64,000 nt of DNA from CBDCZI01 sp965224495 (GTDB lineage: Bacteria > Bacteroidota > Bacteroidia > Cytophagales > JAAEPT01): NCBI GenBank assembly GCA_965224495.1, contig CBDCZI010000020.1, positions 1-64,000 on the forward strand, in the 5' to 3' direction. A program made the translations under genes and the position numbers. The notes beneath the pieces were generated by a model that had not been told where the DNA came from, ran no database searches, and saw only the letters and a program-made list of their open reading frames with translations. Each line of letters begins with the position of its first letter. Position 1 is the stretch's first letter. Shown in pieces: positions 34,981 to 44,400 of this stretch.

Positions 34981-35445
34981 ATGGCAGGAGTAAATAAAGT
35001 AATATTGGTTGGGCATCTGGGAAAAGACCCTGAAGTACGCACATTGGAAAATGGTGCTAAAGTGGCTAATTTCTCAATGGCAACAACGGAATCTTACAAA
35101 GACAAAAACACAGGCGAACGTATAGATAACACCGAATGGCATAATATTGTCGTTTGGAGAGGATTAGCTGACGTTGCCGAACGCTATTTGGCGAAAGGTA
35201 GTTTGGTTTATATCGAAGGAAAATTACAAACTCGTTCGTACGAAAAAGACGGAATCACTCGTTACAACACAGATATTTTGGCAAGGGAATTGACTATGCT
35301 CGGTAAGAAAGAGGATAACCCTGGGGCGAACAAAGCACCAGCTAATGGTGGTAATTACACACCTCCGCCACAATCGCAAGCACCGGCAAAAACATTTGAA
35401 GCACCTCCTGCTCCCGCTGGAGAGGATGACGATTTACCTTTTTAA
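34981..35445 (+). CDS. ssb: Single-stranded DNA-binding protein
   Basis: The 154 residues form an OB fold (NKVILVGHLGKDPEVRTLE, then WHNIVVWRGLADVAERYL) plus a Pro/Ala-rich linker and the acidic tip EDDDLPF, which recruits partner proteins. Length and tip are normal. It lies between mutY and gldE, a conserved flavobacterial order. Confidence 0.97.
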   Translation: MAGVNKVILVGHLGKDPEVRTLENGAKVANFSMATTESYKDKNTGERIDNTEWHNIVVWRGLADVAERYLAKGSLVYIEGKLQTRSYEKDGITRYNTDILARELTMLGKKEDNPGANKAPANGGNYTPPPQSQAPAKTFEAPPAPAGEDDDLPF

Positions 35446-35454
35446 GTTTAACTA

Positions 35455-36801
35455 TTGGAAAATTTAGACGATTCGGCAGGTTCCATTAACCTACTTTCGA
35501 TTTTACATACATTAGAAGAAGCGCCTTTTGAAATAGGTGGCTATCTTTTGGTGTTACTTGTTTTAGTATTTTTGTCTGGGCTTATTTCTGGTTCAGAAGT
35601 TGCTTTCTTTTCACTTGATGGTGATGATATTTTTACGCTACAAAAAAGCAAAAAACGTCGTGACCAACTGGTTGTCCAATTGCTCTCCGAACCCAAACGT
35701 TTATTGGCATCTATTCTGATTGGCAATAACTTGATAAATGTAGCTATTGTTACGATTAGTACGCTTTTGGCTTGGAAAATAACGGGAACCACCGATGATT
35801 CGAGCAAAGCGTTGATATACTCTACATTGATTGTGACGGTGGTGATTGTGTTTTTTGGGGAGGTTATTCCGAAAATTTATGCCAATAGTATGAATATTAG
35901 TTTTGCCCGAAATAGTGCAATGCTAGTTACTGGGATGAATAAAGTCTTTTGGCCATTTGGAGCCGTTTTATTAGCGATGAGTTCGGTTATCGAACGACGT
36001 ATTGAAGAAAAAGGCTATGACGTATCGGTAGATGATTTGAATGAAGCATTGGAAATGACCACCGAAGATACTTCTGATAAAGAGAAAGATATTTTGAAAG
36101 GAGTGGTGAAGTTTGGTACGATACACGTAAAGCAAATTATGCGTTCTCGTTTGGATATCACAGCTATCGACTTTCAAGACGATTTTCATCAGTTGATGGA
36201 TAAAATTAACAAATCTGGTTTTTCAAGAATCCCTGTTTTTAAGGATTCTATCGATAATATTGTGGGGATTTTGTACATCAAAGACATTTTACCTTACATC
36301 GAACGTAAAGAAACTTACCGTTGGCAAAACCTATTACGAAAGCCTTATTTTGTACCCTACACAAAAAAGATTGATGATTTGCTCCGTAGTTTTCAATCAC
36401 GACGGGTACATATGGCTATTGTTGTTGATGAATACGCAGGAACATCAGGTCTAATTACTTTGGAAGACGTGATTGAAGAAATTGTTGGAGAGATAAATGA
36501 TGAGTTTGACCACGATAAAATCGAATACACAAAAATTGATGATAAAAACTTTATCTTCGAAGCGAAAACTTCCCTCAACGATTTGGTTAAAATATTAAAT
36601 ATCCCAACAGATAGCTTTGATGAAATAAAGGGGGAAAGCGAATCGCTTGCTGGTTTGCTTTTAGAGTTACACGCAGGCATACCAAATTCAGGAGAGATTA
36701 TCGAATACGAACAATTTGAATTCACTGTCGAATCGGTAACACAAAAACGAATTAAACGAATCAAGGTAGAGATAAAGGAAAGAACAGAAAACGAAAATTA
36801 A
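35455..36801 (+). CDS. gldE: GldE-like CNNM/CorC membrane protein
   Basis: The start is TTG 35455, as no nearby ATG exists in frame. The 448 residues have a DUF21 domain with about four membrane helices (18-170), then a CBS pair (IMRSRLDITAIDFQDDF, and HMAIVVDEYAGTSGLITLEDVIEEIVGEI) and a C-terminal CorC/HlyC domain. In Flavobacterium, gldE lies beside gldD and is needed for gliding. Position after mutY and ssb supports the GldE identity, but gldD does not follow here. It could also act only in divalent cation transport. Confidence 0.85.
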   Translation: MENLDDSAGSINLLSILHTLEEAPFEIGGYLLVLLVLVFLSGLISGSEVAFFSLDGDDIFTLQKSKKRRDQLVVQLLSEPKRLLASILIGNNLINVAIVTISTLLAWKITGTTDDSSKALIYSTLIVTVVIVFFGEVIPKIYANSMNISFARNSAMLVTGMNKVFWPFGAVLLAMSSVIERRIEEKGYDVSVDDLNEALEMTTEDTSDKEKDILKGVVKFGTIHVKQIMRSRLDITAIDFQDDFHQLMDKINKSGFSRIPVFKDSIDNIVGILYIKDILPYIERKETYRWQNLLRKPYFVPYTKKIDDLLRSFQSRRVHMAIVVDEYAGTSGLITLEDVIEEIVGEINDEFDHDKIEYTKIDDKNFIFEAKTSLNDLVKILNIPTDSFDEIKGESESLAGLLLELHAGIPNSGEIIEYEQFEFTVESVTQKRIKRIKVEIKERTENEN

Positions 36802-36835
36802 TTTAAAACACAAAATTTGCTTTCGTTATCAGGAC

Positions 36836-36865
36836 TTGGGAATTAGGGCATTTTTTGTATTTTTG
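36836..36865 (+). promoter_or_regulatory. Bacteroidota promoter of greA (-33 TTG, -7 TATTTTTG)
   Basis: TTG at 36836-36838, a 19-bp spacer, and TATTTTTG at 36858-36865. Both match the Bacteroidota consensus. The leader to the ATG at 36936 is about 63 bases. Confidence 0.75.
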
Positions 36866-36935
36866 TAAAAAGTAGCATCGTGCTTTTCAAGATAAAGTAC
36901 CATTCTTTTTTATTAGCACAAGAATCAACAACATT

Positions 36936-37409
36936 ATGACTAAATATACTTACTACACAAAAGAAGGTTTAGATAAATTAAAAAACGAATTGTTTGACCT
37001 AAAAGGAAAAGGACGTTCGGATATGTCTGCACAAATAGCAGAGGCAAGAGACAAAGGTGACTTGAGTGAAAATGCTGAGTACGACGCAGCCAAAGACGCA
37101 CAAGGTTTATTGGAAATGAGAATTTCACAATTAGAAGGTGTCGTTTCTAACGCACGTATTTTAGATGACTCGAAACTCGATGCCGATACCGTAGCTATTC
37201 TTTCAGTTGTTTCTATAAAAAACAAAACGAATGGAATGGAGGTTACTTATACTTTAGTAGCTGAAAACGAAGCCAACCTAAAACAAGGTAAAATATCATT
37301 AGACTCTCCTATTGCTAAAGGTTTGTTAGGAAAAAAGAAAGGAGATACTGCTGAGGTAAAAGTACCTGCTGGAACAATGAAATTTGAAATCACCAACGTT
37401 ACTCGCTAA
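36936..37409 (+). CDS. greA: Transcription elongation factor GreA
   Basis: Rescues backtracked RNA polymerase by stimulating transcript cleavage. The 157 residues show the N-terminal coiled-coil finger with the acidic tip (DKGDLSENAEYDAAKDAQGLL) split across residues 45-65, and a C-terminal FKBP-like domain ending PIAKGLLGKKKGDTAEVKVP. A full promoter lies upstream, and the HIT gene follows after three bases. Confidence 0.96.
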   Translation: MTKYTYYTKEGLDKLKNELFDLKGKGRSDMSAQIAEARDKGDLSENAEYDAAKDAQGLLEMRISQLEGVVSNARILDDSKLDADTVAILSVVSIKNKTNGMEVTYTLVAENEANLKQGKISLDSPIAKGLLGKKKGDTAEVKVPAGTMKFEITNVTR

Positions 37410-37412
37410 GTT

Positions 37413-37811
37413 ATGTCAAGTATTTTTACAAAAATAATTAACGGAGAAATCCCGGCTTACAAAATCGCGGAAAACGATAAGTTTTTAGCCTTCCTTGACG
37501 TAATGCCTTTGGTTGAAGGACACGTTTTGGTTATCCCAAAGACAGAGGTTGATTATATTTTTGACTTAGAAGATGAGCTTTATTTGGAATTACAGCTGTT
37601 TGCTAAAAAAGTAGCTACTGGTCTGAAACAAGCAATGCCTTGTAAACGTATTGGTGTCGCTGTGATTGGGTTAGAAGTTCCTCATACACATATTCACTTA
37701 GTCCCTTTACAAACGATGGACGATATTAATTTCACTCGTAAAAAGCTTTCTCTTCCGAAAGAAAAGATGGTAGCACTGCAACAATTAATTAGCGGTAAGG
37801 TTACAGTATAA
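37413..37811 (+). CDS. HIT-family hydrolase (HINT-like)
   Basis: The 132 residues have the histidine triad H91-T-H93-I-H95 in VPHTHIHLVPL, and FTKIINGEIPAYKIAE at the N-terminus. HINT-type enzymes hydrolyse nucleoside phosphoramidates and adenylates. It is co-transcribed with greA, an order common in the phylum, and ends at a strong terminator. Confidence 0.94.
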   Translation: MSSIFTKIINGEIPAYKIAENDKFLAFLDVMPLVEGHVLVIPKTEVDYIFDLEDELYLELQLFAKKVATGLKQAMPCKRIGVAVIGLEVPHTHIHLVPLQTMDDINFTRKKLSLPKEKMVALQQLISGKVTV

Positions 37812-37831
37812 TTCTTATCGGAATGAAACAT

Positions 37832-37872
37832 AAAAAAAAAGGGTTTGGTTATAATAACCAAACCCTTTTTTT
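37832..37872. terminator. Bidirectional terminator
   Basis: Stem GGGTTTGGTTAT/ATAACCAAACCC with A and T runs at both sides, between the convergent HIT and FKBP genes. Confidence 0.9.
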
Positions 37873-37874
37873 GT

Positions 37875-38753
37875 TTATCTAATTGATAAAACCTGTATTT
37901 CAAAAACTAACACTTTGTCTGGCGGAACGACTCCTCCTCGACCTTTTGGTCCGAATGCCAAGTGAGAAGGCACTATCACAATGTACAGACCTCCTTCATT
38001 CATCTCTAAAAAAGCCTCTTCCCAACCACGTATGACTTGCTGATTGCCAATAGTAACAGATAAAGGGTGTCCTATTTTATTTTCTTGGTAAGTGGTCTCA
38101 AATACTTTATCATTCAAAAAACGTCCTGTATAATTAATTGAAATCATTTTACTTTTAATACCTGGTGCACCAGCACCTTTTTTTATTTCGGCAATATAAA
38201 CACCCGATTTGGTTTTTTTTGTCTCTAAACCGTTTTCAGCAATGTAATTGTTCATCAACACCTCTTGACGAGCCAACAACGTACGGTCAACATCAATTTC
38301 TCGCTCTTTTACTTGAAAATCTTTTTGTGCCTTTATCCATTGTACCTTTATTGTAAAGTTTAACAACGAACCCGACTTTACATTCTTAGGCAAAGGCTTG
38401 CGAAATGTTTTTTGATAAATAGAGTCTGAAGGAATCAAAAAACTAGCACTGTCTCCTGCTGCCATCATACTTACCGCTTCGTAAATATCCCCTGCAAAGG
38501 CAGATATTTTGACAGGAAACAAAATTGTCTTTCCTCCTTTCTCTGCATAACTGTTTTTTAGCACTTCACCCTTTTCGGTCTTAATTATCATGTGCAAAGA
38601 AGCGACATCACCAACTTGAGCAGTTTTCCCGTCATTTTTAAGAAAGAATTTAAAGTAAAGGTCATTCTCATTTTGACGGTAACCTACTGTTTGTGCAAAC
38701 GAACTTACACCAAATGCTACAAATAGCAACGAAATTAAAAACTGTTTATTCAT
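37875..38753 (-). CDS. Secreted FKBP-type peptidyl-prolyl isomerase
   Basis: The 292 residues have a signal peptide (MNKQFLISLLFVAFGVSSFA) and two FKBP-like parts: a degenerate N-terminal one (residues about 40-145, with DSASFLIPSD) and a C-terminal one with FETTYQENKIGHPLSVTIG, VIRGWEEAFLEMNEG and FGPKGRGGVVPPD. No lipobox is present, so it is probably soluble in the periplasm. It overlaps the DHH gene by eight bases. Some flavobacteria have the gliding protein GldI in this context, but GldI is a shorter lipoprotein, so I do not use that name. Confidence 0.87.
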   Translation of the reverse strand: MNKQFLISLLFVAFGVSSFAQTVGYRQNENDLYFKFFLKNDGKTAQVGDVASLHMIIKTEKGEVLKNSYAEKGGKTILFPVKISAFAGDIYEAVSMMAAGDSASFLIPSDSIYQKTFRKPLPKNVKSGSLLNFTIKVQWIKAQKDFQVKEREIDVDRTLLARQEVLMNNYIAENGLETKKTKSGVYIAEIKKGAGAPGIKSKMISINYTGRFLNDKVFETTYQENKIGHPLSVTIGNQQVIRGWEEAFLEMNEGGLYIVIVPSHLAFGPKGRGGVVPPDKVLVFEIQVLSIR

Positions 38754-39777
38754 GTGTATTATTTTTAGTGTCTATCAATTGGGGCTTAAAACTTTTTAAA
38801 ACCTCTTTAAATTTATTTATTGTCTCTTCAAAAGGTAAATCCGAACGTCCTCCTGCGGCGTTCTTATGACCTCCTCCATTAAAATTTTCTTTAGAAAATC
38901 TATTTGCTGGAAACTCCCCTTTCGAACGAAATGATAATTTAACAGTATCTTCTCCTTCTTTTATCAACGCAGCAAATACAATGCCTTTTACCGATAATGC
39001 GTAATTCACAACACCTTCTGTATCTCCTGCTTTTGCCTCAAAACGCTTTTGCTCTTCTAACGATAAAGCGATAAAAGCCGTATGGTATTCTTCTAAAATA
39101 GTCATTTTTTCGGACAAAGCATAACCCAAAAGACGTAAACGAGATACTGTGTTGTTGTCATAAACCAACTGATGAATTTTAGAATGAGTAATTCCAATAT
39201 CCATCAAATCAGCGACAATCAAATGTACATGTTTACTGGTGCTCGGGTAACGAAACGAACCTGTGTCTGTCATCATCCCCGCATAGATACACTCTCCCGT
39301 AGGGATATCTATTCCGTCAGGTTTGTTAAACATTTTGATGAAATCATAAACCAATTCGCAAGTAGAAGATGCTGTATCAACCCAAAGTTCGTATTCGGCA
39401 AACCGTTCGGCGTCTAAATGATGGTCTATTAATACTTTTTTTGATGACGAGGAAAAAACAATTTTCTCCATTTCATCACCAATTCGGTTTTTCCCTGAAA
39501 AATCTAAACAAAAAATAAATTCCGCATCATTAATTAGGTCATCATTCTTTTTTTGCTGTTCGGTATAAATCAAGACATCTTTTTCACAAGGCATCCACTT
39601 CAAGAACTCAGGGTAGTCAGTCGGAGTAATCACTTTTACATCGTGCCCTTGTTTTTTTAAAAACTGGTACAAACCCAAAGACGAACCTAAGGCATCTGCA
39701 TCGGGATGGTAATGTGTGGTAATGACTATTTTCCTCGGTGTTTCTAATTCCTTTTGTAATTCCTTGAAATTATCCAT
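38746..39777 (-). CDS. DHH phosphoesterase, NrnA-like (nanoRNase/pAp phosphatase)
   Basis: The 343 residues have the DHH motifs THYHPDADALGSSLG, FCLDFSG and LIDHHLDAERF, and the DHHA1 motif FNGGGHKNAAGG at the C-terminus. NrnA-like enzymes degrade short RNAs and convert pAp to AMP in the cytoplasm. It is co-translated with the FKBP gene. A TATCTTTG box lies 35 bases before the start. Confidence 0.9.
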   Translation of the reverse strand: MDNFKELQKELETPRKIVITTHYHPDADALGSSLGLYQFLKKQGHDVKVITPTDYPEFLKWMPCEKDVLIYTEQQKKNDDLINDAEFIFCLDFSGKNRIGDEMEKIVFSSSSKKVLIDHHLDAERFAEYELWVDTASSTCELVYDFIKMFNKPDGIDIPTGECIYAGMMTDTGSFRYPSTSKHVHLIVADLMDIGITHSKIHQLVYDNNTVSRLRLLGYALSEKMTILEEYHTAFIALSLEEQKRFEAKAGDTEGVVNYALSVKGIVFAALIKEGEDTVKLSFRSKGEFPANRFSKENFNGGGHKNAAGGRSDLPFEETINKFKEVLKSFKPQLIDTKNNTHE

Positions 39778-39811
39778 TGATATATTAGTATGAAACCTTA
39801 ATTTGAGAGTT

Positions 39812-39819
39812 CAAAGATA
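39812..39819 (-). promoter_or_regulatory. -7 promoter box TATCTTTG of the DHH gene
   Basis: Minus-strand exact match to TAnnTTTG, about 35 bases before the ATG at 39777. No -33 box at normal spacing was found. Confidence 0.55.
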
Positions 39820-39844
39820 CAAGAAACTATTTTAATAAAGGAAT

Positions 39845-40270
39845 ATGCTTAAAAAAGGAACTTTTACTTTCGCTATGATAAAACCTGTTGCTGTAAAAAG
39901 AGGGGATATAGGTAGCATTATTCAAATTATTGAAGAAAATGGCTTTCGTATTGCAGCTATGAAAAAAACTTTTTTCACCAAAGAATTAGCAGAAGAATTT
40001 TACAAAGAACACAAAGGCAAAGAGTTTTTTAACGGATTAACCGAGTTTATGTATAGCGATCCGATAGTCGCCTTGGTTTTAGAAAAAGAAAATGCTGTTT
40101 TAGATTACAGAAAAATCATTGGAGCAACCAATCCTAAAGACGCTGATAACGGAACAATTCGTAAGCTGTTCGCAGAGAGTTTACGCAAAAATGCAGTGCA
40201 CGGAGCCGACTCTGATTTAAGTGCTTTACGAGAAATAACGTTAGTCTTTGATGAAAAAGAAATTTACTGA
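39845..40270 (+). CDS. ndk: Nucleoside diphosphate kinase
   Basis: Balances NTP pools by phosphotransfer. The 141 residues open with TFTFAMIKPVAVKRG and carry the phospho-histidine H119 in KNAVHGADS. Size and motifs are normal. It diverges from the DHH gene across a 67-bp spacer. Confidence 0.97.
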   Translation: MLKKGTFTFAMIKPVAVKRGDIGSIIQIIEENGFRIAAMKKTFFTKELAEEFYKEHKGKEFFNGLTEFMYSDPIVALVLEKENAVLDYRKIIGATNPKDADNGTIRKLFAESLRKNAVHGADSDLSALREITLVFDEKEIY

Positions 40271-40329
40271 TTAGTAGGTATTTACACTTAGGTTTTATAC
40301 ATTAGCAATAACCAACACAACCTAACAAA

Positions 40330-40647
40330 ATGAAATTACTACTTATCTCTTTATTTTCACTTGCTTTTGCAGGTACAAACACAGCTTCAATAAGCCCAAC
40401 AGCGAATACTGCTATTCACCAACCCACGAAAGCAAAGACATTGGAGTTACGTTATTCAACAAGTTTAAGTGCTGAAAAAGACAACTGTTTAGTTCAAGGT
40501 CAAACTTTTAAAGTTTTTTCTGACAAACAAAGTGCTGTTGATTATTACTATTTTATTAAAAACAGTGCTCCTGAAAAAGTGATCTATTATATCATTTCTT
40601 CTGACGAGAAAACAAGTGAAGTTTTCACTTTTAAAGCAGTCGAATAA
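40330..40647 (+). CDS. Small secreted protein, unknown function
   Basis: The 105 residues have a signal peptide (MKLLLISLFSLAFAGTNTAS) followed by about 80 residues with no motif I recognise (ELRYSTSLSAEKDNCLVQGQ then VFSDKQSAVDYYY). One cysteine remains. The gene is followed by a 114-bp spacer to the MMPL gene. Confidence 0.6.
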   Translation: MKLLLISLFSLAFAGTNTASISPTANTAIHQPTKAKTLELRYSTSLSAEKDNCLVQGQTFKVFSDKQSAVDYYYFIKNSAPEKVIYYIISSDEKTSEVFTFKAVE

Positions 40648-40742
40648 CGTTCAATATCACACATTTTCAACAGGCTACGATTTTTATTTAGTGTATTTTT
40701 TTAGAAGGAGTCTTTTTGGTAGATATTTCCCCCTATTTTGCG

Positions 40743-40750
40743 TATCTTCG
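40743..40750 (+). promoter_or_regulatory. Near-consensus -7 box TATCTTCG of the MMPL gene
   Basis: One mismatch from TAnnTTTG. It ends only 11 bases before ATG 40762, so the leader would be very short. The TTG at 40738 would lie upstream of the transcription start. Confidence 0.4.
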
Positions 40751-40761
40751 CCACTATTATT

Positions 40762-43134
40762 ATGTGGACAAGAATTGCTAATTTCATTTTAAGGTACAGA
40801 CTGTTTTTACTCATCCTATTGACAGTCATCACAGGGTTTATGTGGTACGCAGGGCGTAACGTAAAAATCACGACCAAACTTGCTGAATTAATCCCTAAGC
40901 ACGAAAAAGAACATTTCATTTTTAAAGATTTTAAAGAAGATTTTGGTCAAGATGCCAACGCGATGATTGTAGGTATGCAAGACAGTAGTCTTTACAACAA
41001 TGTTGCTGTTTTCAATGATTATTACACACTTTGCGAAGATATTGCTAAAGTTGAGGGTTTAGAAAAAGTCTTAGCAATACCTTTTATCGATGAAATCCAA
41101 GCAAATAAGCGAAGACGAATATTCACGACCCAAAGAATATTTAACGGGCATGTTAAAACAAAAGAGGTACTTACCCAAAAAATAAATCAGGTCAGAAACA
41201 TTAAGCTTTACGAAGGGCAACTTTTTAATTCAGCAACAGGTGCGTCTAACATTTACATTCCTTTTCAAAAAATATACATGGACTCTTCTTCTCGTGAGTC
41301 AATGGTTTGGGAAATTGTCGATTTGGTGGAAATATTTGGTAAAAAGCACCACATCAAAACGCATTTTGCAGGATTACCACATTTAAGAACAGTAAAAGCG
41401 GCGATTACAAAAAAAGAATTAAAGCTATTTTTAGTTTTATCCTTACTCATTACAGCACTTATTCTTTATGTCTTCTTTCGATCGATTACCTCTGTTATTT
41501 TCCCTTTATTGGTTATTGCTTCTGTGGTCATTTGGTCAAAAGGAACTATCGGATTACTCGGCTACGAAATAACCTCATTAACAGGGTTGATACCGACTAT
41601 TCTTGTGGTTATCGGTATTCCAAATGCAGTTTATTTAATCAATAAATACCACCAAGAATTTGCGCAACACGGCAATAAAATCAAAGCATTAACCAATGTA
41701 ATTAAGAAAATTGGAATTGTTACACTGATTACTAACTTCACAACAGCAATTGGTTTCTTAGTATTAACGAGTGCCGATATTACTATTCTAAAAGAGTTTG
41801 GTGTGGTTGCTGGAATCAATGTCTTTTCGACCTTCTTTATTAGTATTATACTGATTCCTGTTATGTTTTCGTACTTACCCAAGCCGTCAACAAAGCAATT
41901 GAAACACCTTGATTTTGGATTGGTTAATGGTGTATTAAGTAAAATCAACAACCTGGTTCAAAACTACAGAACGCAAGTTTACATCGTTTCTATTGTTATT
42001 GTGTTCATCGCTTCTTATGGTGTTTGGTTGGTCAAAGCCGTCTCGTTTATGACGGGAGATATGGCAGACAACAACCCAACAAAAATGAGTCTTGCGTTTT
42101 TTGAGAAAAATTATGATGGGACAATGCCCCTCGAAATCATCATACAAACAGGTGATTCGACATGGTACAAACATGAAGAGAACATTGCACGTATCAGTGA
42201 ATTTGAAGATTTTTTAGAGAAGCAAGAGGTTCTTTCAAAACCGTTATCTATTGTACAGATAACAAAAGGTTTACGTCAGGCTTACTACAATGGATTGCCT
42301 CAACATTACAGCACACCTTCGGGACGAGAGATAAAAGCTATTGGTGAGTTGTTAGTTCGTACCCATAAAAAGGCAAAAAAGAAAGGAAAGACAACCTCTA
42401 TTTCTTTTGGTGGTTTTAACGATAAAAGTAAAACAGGACAAATACGAATCTCCGTCAAATGTGCTGACATTGGCTCTATCGAATTGAATAAACTGATTAA
42501 AGACAAAATTATCCCGAAGGCTAACGAGTTATTTGAAGACGTACGTATCAAGAATAGAAAAGCACGAAGTTACCCTGTACAAGTCACAGGGACATCTTAC
42601 CTTTTCTTACAAGGAAATGGTTATTTGATACAAAACTTAAAAGAAAGTTTGTTTTTAGCCATCGCTTTGATTGCTGTAATTATGGCATTCTTGTTCCGTT
42701 CGGTTCGGATGATTATTATTTCATTAGTACCCAATATTATCCCTTTGATTGTTACGGCTGCCATTATGGGGTATTTCAACGTGCCTTTAAAACCATCTAC
42801 AGCTCTAATTTTTAGTATATCTTTTGGTATCTCTATCGATGACTCGATTCACTTCTTAGCGAAGTACCGTCAAGAGTTGTATGTGACCAACTTTAATGTC
42901 CGAAAAGCCATTTCGTTAGCTATTAAAGAAACTGGAGCAAGTATGATTTACACTTCGATTATTCTATTCTTTGGGTTTATTATTTTCTCTTTCTCAGATT
43001 CCAAAAGTGTTACTATGTTAGGTGTACTTACTTCGGCTACTTTATTGATGGCAATGATCACCAACCTTACGTTACTACCTACCCTACTGATTACTTTTGA
43101 TAAAGTCAGTAAGAAAAAGTTGAAGAAAGATTAA
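40762..43134 (+). CDS. RND/MMPL-family transporter
   Basis: I start it at ATG 40762 (MWTRIANFILRYRLFL), giving 790 residues; the TTG at 40738 overlaps the promoter box. Two repeats are seen, each with one N-terminal helix, a large periplasmic loop and a five-helix bundle. Helix motifs TSLTGLIPTILVVIG, SISFGISIDDSIHFLAKYR and a second bundle at 640-780 match hydrophobe-exporter (HAE2/MMPL) types. It likely exports lipids or hydrophobic compounds. It precedes the TMEM43-like gene by 17 bases. Confidence 0.9.
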   Translation: MWTRIANFILRYRLFLLILLTVITGFMWYAGRNVKITTKLAELIPKHEKEHFIFKDFKEDFGQDANAMIVGMQDSSLYNNVAVFNDYYTLCEDIAKVEGLEKVLAIPFIDEIQANKRRRIFTTQRIFNGHVKTKEVLTQKINQVRNIKLYEGQLFNSATGASNIYIPFQKIYMDSSSRESMVWEIVDLVEIFGKKHHIKTHFAGLPHLRTVKAAITKKELKLFLVLSLLITALILYVFFRSITSVIFPLLVIASVVIWSKGTIGLLGYEITSLTGLIPTILVVIGIPNAVYLINKYHQEFAQHGNKIKALTNVIKKIGIVTLITNFTTAIGFLVLTSADITILKEFGVVAGINVFSTFFISIILIPVMFSYLPKPSTKQLKHLDFGLVNGVLSKINNLVQNYRTQVYIVSIVIVFIASYGVWLVKAVSFMTGDMADNNPTKMSLAFFEKNYDGTMPLEIIIQTGDSTWYKHEENIARISEFEDFLEKQEVLSKPLSIVQITKGLRQAYYNGLPQHYSTPSGREIKAIGELLVRTHKKAKKKGKTTSISFGGFNDKSKTGQIRISVKCADIGSIELNKLIKDKIIPKANELFEDVRIKNRKARSYPVQVTGTSYLFLQGNGYLIQNLKESLFLAIALIAVIMAFLFRSVRMIIISLVPNIIPLIVTAAIMGYFNVPLKPSTALIFSISFGISIDDSIHFLAKYRQELYVTNFNVRKAISLAIKETGASMIYTSIILFFGFIIFSFSDSKSVTMLGVLTSATLLMAMITNLTLLPTLLITFDKVSKKKLKKD

Positions 43135-43151
43135 ATAAATACTTACCGAAT

Positions 43152-44339
43152 ATGGAAGATCAAAATACGTTTACAGAAACATCGACAGAAAGTTGGGGAG
43201 CAAGAATAATGGGTTCTATCAGCTCGGTATTAGTAGGTATCGCCTTATTTTTAGCTGCATTTATTGTCTTATGGTTTAACGAGGGACGTGCAGTCAAAAC
43301 TTCTAAAGGACTAGATGATGGTTTATCTCAAGTGGTGTCAGTTGACGCAAACAAAATAGACCAAGTGAACTCAGGTAAATTGATTCATTTGGTAGGTGAA
43401 GTAAAGACAACGAAAACACTTGAAGATAATGAGTTTGGTATAAGTACTAATGCTTTAAAACTAAAAAGAAGTGTCCAAATGTTTCAATGGACAGAGAAAA
43501 AAGAAAGTAAAAAGGACAAAAACATGGGGGGTAGCGAAAAAACAACGTCCACCTATAAATACACAAAAGAATGGAGTAGTTCACTCTTAAATTCTAGTGA
43601 ATTTAAAGTGCAGGCTAATCATACTAACCCTCACGGCTTCCCTTTTGGGAAATACACAAAGACAACTGACATGGCTACATTGGGAGAGTTTAAGTTGTCA
43701 AAGTCTTTATTGTATAAGCTAGGTGGTTTTGAGTATTTACCGTTAAATGGTGATAACATCAAAAAATTGGAAAACGCTCAAATAATAACTGAAGGTGCCG
43801 ACAACTCAGTCGTCAATAAAGTATTTATAGGTAAAGGTTCTGTATCAGAACCACAAATTGGTGACACTAAAGTTTTCTTCGAAGTAGTTAAGTCGGGAGG
43901 AGATTACAGCATGATGGCAAGACAAATAAAAAACACCTTTGAACCATTTACAACAACTACTGGCTCTACAATAGAAATAATTGAAAGTGGTGTAAAGTCT
44001 TCAGATACAATGTTTAGTTCTGCTCAATCAAGAAACTCCACACTCACCTGGATACTAAGGGTTGTAGGTTTTTTTATGATGACTTTTGGACTGTCACTTA
44101 TCTTCAAACCATTAGTTATTTTAGCAGACGTACTACCTATCTTAGGTAGCCTGCTCGATATGGGGTTATTATTAATCTCTGGATTAATATCATTTGCGTT
44201 CTCATTCACAACAATAGCTATTGCTTGGATTTTCCACCGCCCATTCCTTGGTGTTTCATTATTGGTTATAGGTATAGCCATTGGTGTATTCTTATATATG
44301 AGAACTGCTAAGAAAAAGAAAGAAGCTATCCCTGCTTAA
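43152..44339 (+). CDS. TMEM43-family membrane protein
   Basis: The 395 residues have one N-terminal helix (about 25-45) followed by LWFNEGRAVKTSKGLDDGL, a recognisable TMEM43 start. A long extracytoplasmic domain (50-295) and three C-terminal helices (about 298-385) follow. The human homologue LUMA sits in the inner nuclear membrane. Bacterial function is unknown. It is co-transcribed with the MMPL gene. Confidence 0.87.
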   Translation: MEDQNTFTETSTESWGARIMGSISSVLVGIALFLAAFIVLWFNEGRAVKTSKGLDDGLSQVVSVDANKIDQVNSGKLIHLVGEVKTTKTLEDNEFGISTNALKLKRSVQMFQWTEKKESKKDKNMGGSEKTTSTYKYTKEWSSSLLNSSEFKVQANHTNPHGFPFGKYTKTTDMATLGEFKLSKSLLYKLGGFEYLPLNGDNIKKLENAQIITEGADNSVVNKVFIGKGSVSEPQIGDTKVFFEVVKSGGDYSMMARQIKNTFEPFTTTTGSTIEIIESGVKSSDTMFSSAQSRNSTLTWILRVVGFFMMTFGLSLIFKPLVILADVLPILGSLLDMGLLLISGLISFAFSFTTIAIAWIFHRPFLGVSLLVIGIAIGVFLYMRTAKKKKEAIPA

Positions 44340-44360
44340 AACTAGCAGTAAAAAAACAAA

Positions 44361-44400
44361 AAAAGGCAGTGTTTCAATTGAAATACTGCCTTTTTTATTT
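44361..44400. terminator. Bidirectional terminator
   Basis: Stem GGCAGTGTTTCAATTGAAATACTGCC (split 44365-44377/44378-44390, one G-T pair) with A and T runs at both sides, between two convergent genes. Confidence 0.88.

Noticed and set aside
37875..38753. Secreted FKBP as GldI
   Set aside because: No lipobox and about 100 residues longer than GldI as I know it.
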